From a virus: a stretch of DNA of 22,196 nucleotides. Within the stretch, counting starts at the first letter, position 1; each line of letters begins with the position of its first letter. Shown here piece by piece: positions 20,101 through 22,196 of the stretch. Location of the stretch: positions 1-22,196 of the IMG/VR virus record IMGVR_UViG_3300020159_001970, one strand, 5' to 3'. The notes below the pieces were generated by a model, which did no database searches, was not told where the DNA came from, and saw only the letters and a program-made list of their open reading frames with translations. The translations under genes were made by a program, and so were the position numbers.

Positions 20101-20800
20101 GTCTTAAAAATCTTTCTAGGTCTACTGGTACTCCAACAGCATGATGTTGTTCGTTTGGAATATGATGTATACCGACTTTTAATTTACTACTAATCATGTA
20201 GTTATAAGTTGGGGCAATGTAGAACTCACCATTAGGTGCTCTATCATCGGCTGCAATCATTGCTTCTGCACTCTCAACAAAGTACTTGCCTTGTTTCCAG
20301 TAGTGTATGCCATTTAGCGAAATGTTACTGATAACTTCTTTTTCTCGAATCTCAGTAACATGTCCTTTTTTATCTAAACGGGCGTAACTGTTTTTATCAG
20401 TGTCGCTATAATATGTTACTACAGCACCGTCATAAAGTCTAACATTATGAAAGAATAATTTACTATCCCATTCCATAATCTGATCACAGTTGGCAATTAT
20501 TAATTCATCAGAGTTGTTAATTTCTTTTTCAAATAACAATGCACTACAAGCAGGGCCTTCGGTAGTTTTTGTAATTTCTATAAATTTTGGATTTTTAACA
20601 ACTTTGCTAATTATTTCTTTAACAATATGCGTGTAATCATTCTTACGAATGATAAAATGATAATGACCTTCTATACCCAAACTTTCAATTGCCCGAACAA
20701 TCATGGGCTTGCCATTTACATCTATTAATGGTTTGGGTAGATATTGATCTTTTGGAAACCGGCTACCTTCTCCGGCCATAGGAATTATAACATTAACCAT
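20087..20800 (-). CDS. Sugar-phosphate nucleotidyltransferase (NTP_transferase family)
   Basis: A 237-residue protein of the nucleotidyltransferase fold that couples a sugar or alcohol phosphate to a nucleotide. It begins with MVNVIIPMAGEGSRF, the GxGxR nucleotide loop (Gly10 to Arg14), then LPKPLIDV (Lys23) and IIANCDQIMEW with Asp106 as metal ligand. The C-terminal part NGEFYIAPTYNYMI (then SSKLKVGIHHIP) fits the sugar-binding region. It starts the minus operon; the sequence before the ATG has no clear ribosome binding site. With the cupin and RuBisCO-like protein it suggests an activated-sugar pathway, e.g. for glycans or modified nucleotides, but the substrate is unknown. Confidence 0.88.
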   Translation of the reverse strand: MVNVIIPMAGEGSRFPKDQYLPKPLIDVNGKPMIVRAIESLGIEGHYHFIIRKNDYTHIVKEIISKVVKNPKFIEITKTTEGPACSALLFEKEINNSDELIIANCDQIMEWDSKLFFHNVRLYDGAVVTYYSDTDKNSYARLDKKGHVTEIREKEVISNISLNGIHYWKQGKYFVESAEAMIAADDRAPNGEFYIAPTYNYMISSKLKVGIHHIPNEQHHAVGVPVDLERFLRHEKT

Positions 20801-20828
20801 GAAGATATTTATTTGGTTAAATTCACGG

Positions 20829-20857
20829 TTGATATTTTATTGAATTTACCATATACT
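20829..20857 (+). promoter_or_regulatory. Sigma70-type promoter
   Basis: TTGATA (20829-20834), 17-base spacer, TATACT (20852-20857). One mismatch in each box. Start near 20864, with AAAGGAG ribosome binding site before the ATG at 20889. It drives the last two genes and lies in the divergent region with the minus operon. Confidence 0.78.
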
Positions 20858-20888
20858 ATTGTTACAGACATTCACAAAGGAGATCAAT

Positions 20889-21221
20889 ATGTCCGCTGAA
20901 AAAATTATCGAATCACTAAAAGAGTTTTGTATCAAATCATCTGGTGATACATTGGGTCAAATTTGGCACGGTAACAAAGCAACTTATTACTGGACTCAAG
21001 GTAAAACAACTGCTGACGGTACAGTAAATGGAGTAGTACGCAAGTTAGCAGGAGTTGATTCCACCGGCCGTCAAATTTGGGTAGTAGCCGGTTCATTAAA
21101 AATTGGTGCCGATGGTTCCATTCTTCGATTCACAGGACTTCCTAAGAAATTTCAAAATATTGTTACTGCTTCTGCTGTACAACCTATTACTGTTAACTCC
21201 CCTGCAGAAATCAAGGTTTAA
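20889..21221 (+). CDS. Small protein of unknown function
   Basis: A 110-residue protein with a helical start (MSAEKIIESLKEFCIKSSGD) followed by a beta-rich Gly/Thr-rich middle (WHGNKATYYWTQGKTTADG) and C-terminal part (LKIGADGSILRFTGLPKK). I do not recognise a family. No signal peptide. It is preceded by a strong ribosome binding site (AAAGGAG) and the 20829 promoter; a longer in-frame start at 20859 is less likely. The stop is 2 bases before the serine hydrolase start, so the two are co-transcribed. Confidence 0.7.
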   Translation: MSAEKIIESLKEFCIKSSGDTLGQIWHGNKATYYWTQGKTTADGTVNGVVRKLAGVDSTGRQIWVVAGSLKIGADGSILRFTGLPKKFQNIVTASAVQPITVNSPAEIKV

Positions 21222-21223
21222 CA

Positions 21224-22196
21224 ATGAAAAGAATTCTGGCTGGATTATATCTGGCCACTATTTCTGCGACAACCTTTTCTGCTCCAGAAGAATTCTCTAT
21301 GGGAAAACTCTGGGGATATCCTGCATGTAATAATCATTTTGCCGATCAAGGATGTCGTGTCGGTGCATTCTCTACTATTCCCCCTCACACAGGATCTGCT
21401 GTAAATCCTAATTCAACAAGAGAGGTAAGGAAATCAAATAACATTTCCGAACTGCCTAGATACGCGGAGGATTTTGACACAGCATTTATTGATGAATATT
21501 TTGCCAGTCAAAAAGCACTTGGATTACTAATCTTAAAAAACGGAAAAGTCGTCTACGAAAATTATCAGTATGGTAGAAAATCTAATATGGTATTTCGTGG
21601 CTTCTCGATGTCAAAAACCGTTGTTGGGATGTTAACAGGAATTGCTCTAGATAAAGGATATATTAAATCCTTAGATGATACCGCAGATACATATTTTCAA
21701 GAACTATCAGGAACAGCATATGGTGCTACCACTATTAAGAATCTGTTAACTATGAGGTCGGGTATTGAGTATAAAGAAAAGGCCGACAGTAGTGCCATGC
21801 CAGATCGCAGAAGATACTGGTGGTCAATGAATAATTCATACTATAAAGGACCGGATGCAATTATAGAGATTGCTAGGTATTTTAATAAGCGTTCCTATGA
21901 ACAAGGAACAAGATTCAATTATTCAACATTAGAAACAGATATTCTAGCCAGGGTGTTAGTAAAGGCTACAGGAATGACTCTTTCTGAAATGACTGAGAAA
22001 TGGATATGGAAAGACATAGGTGCAGAGTTCCCTGCATATTGGATGGTATTCGACAGTGACAATCTTGAACACGGCGGCGGCGGCCTTTACGCATCTCTAA
22101 GAGATTGGGGTAGGTTTGCTTTAATGCTGTCAAATAAAGGCAGAGTCAAAGACAAGCAAATTATCAGTGAAAAATATATTGAAGATGCAACTTCGC
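21224..22196 (+). CDS. Secreted beta-lactamase-family serine hydrolase (3' end outside window)
   Basis: The first 324 residues of a protein of the beta-lactamase/penicillin-binding protein fold. A Sec signal peptide (about residues 1 to 20) precedes a Cys-containing segment. The SxxK motif is S128-MS-K131 in RGFSMSKT. The second motif is Tyr233 in NYST (YxN is replaced). HGGGG at 283 to 287 likely replaces the KTG triad, as in esterase-type members. Family members include class C beta-lactamases, D-Ala carboxypeptidases and esterase EstB-type enzymes; which one applies is unknown. The frame is open to the end of the window, so the C-terminus is missing. It follows the previous gene by 2 bases. 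Confidence 0.88.
   Translation, partial: MKRILAGLYLATISATTFSAPEEFSMGKLWGYPACNNHFADQGCRVGAFSTIPPHTGSAVNPNSTREVRKSNNISELPRYAEDFDTAFIDEYFASQKALGLLILKNGKVVYENYQYGRKSNMVFRGFSMSKTVVGMLTGIALDKGYIKSLDDTADTYFQELSGTAYGATTIKNLLTMRSGIEYKEKADSSAMPDRRRYWWSMNNSYYKGPDAIIEIARYFNKRSYEQGTRFNYSTLETDILARVLVKATGMTLSEMTEKWIWKDIGAEFPAYWMVFDSDNLEHGGGGLYASLRDWGRFALMLSNKGRVKDKQIISEKYIEDATS

Noticed and set aside
1-22196. CRISPR array, insertion sequence, transposase or integrase
   Set aside because: No regularly spaced direct repeats and no transposase or recombinase motif were seen in any frame. The only exact tandem repeat is the 21-bp pair at 16445-16486.
1-22196. Alternative genetic code or stop recoding
   Set aside because: All large genes read through with the standard code and end with ordinary TAA or TGA; no in-frame stop was seen in a conserved domain.

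Overview
The window most probably comes from the genome of a large T4-like tailed phage (a big myovirus) that infects a betaproteobacterium, probably a member of the Burkholderiales. The phage reading rests on the left half. It has an aerobic ribonucleotide reductase pair (nrdA, cut by the window edge, and nrdB) with a glutaredoxin. These are followed by densely packed, often overlapping small genes of types common in T4-like phages: a DUF2452 protein, a peptidoglycan-hydrolase-like protein, and a protein starting with the PSSGPIS motif. No ribosomal or central housekeeping genes are seen. The host inference comes from the AhpC, AhpD, porin and tmRNA, which look like Burkholderiales versions. 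A bacterial chromosomal island is possible but less likely.

Layout: 1-3056 nucleotide reduction (nrdA, nrdB, a small gene, glutaredoxin). 3049-8125 small phage genes, with a sigma70-type promoter at 5242-5270, a compact structured RNA at 6055-6141 and a His-rich secreted protein. 8115-8867 first fatty acid desaturase. 8889-13313 a tightly coupled cluster of four 2-oxoglutarate/Fe(II) oxygenase-like proteins, a PP-loop ATPase, two GNAT acetyltransferases and a small unknown protein. 13323-13568 two tiny genes, the second a DUF6356 protein. 13584-13957 a circularly permuted (two-piece) tmRNA gene with its own promoter, encoding the tag ANDSQFALAA. 14070-16234 an operon of ahpC, a class II aldolase, an SGNH hydrolase and ahpD, with an OxyR-like palindrome upstream. 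16337-16830 an Ala/Pro/Lys-rich secreted protein, a coding remnant without a start codon, and a terminator. 16844-17548 a second desaturase. 17650-18540 an outer-membrane porin. 18600-20800, on the minus strand, an operon of nucleotidyltransferase, cupin and a RuBisCO-like protein. 20889-22196 a small unknown gene and a secreted beta-lactamase-family hydrolase cut by the window edge.

How it may work together: the left part makes deoxynucleotides and phage proteins. The right part looks like an auxiliary arsenal that modifies the host: peroxide defence (AhpC/AhpD), membrane lipid desaturation, outer-membrane and periplasmic proteins, sugar-phosphate chemistry (aldolase, RuBisCO-like protein, nucleotidyltransferase) and ribosome rescue (tmRNA). 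The strongest observations are the permuted tmRNA with a possible zinc-knuckle ORF in its spacer, the RuBisCO-like protein lacking the loop-6 lysine, the oxygenase/GNAT/PP-loop cluster, the AhpC/AhpD operon, and a pseudoknotted RNA upstream of a secreted protein gene. All family assignments are from reading motifs by eye; no database search was run.
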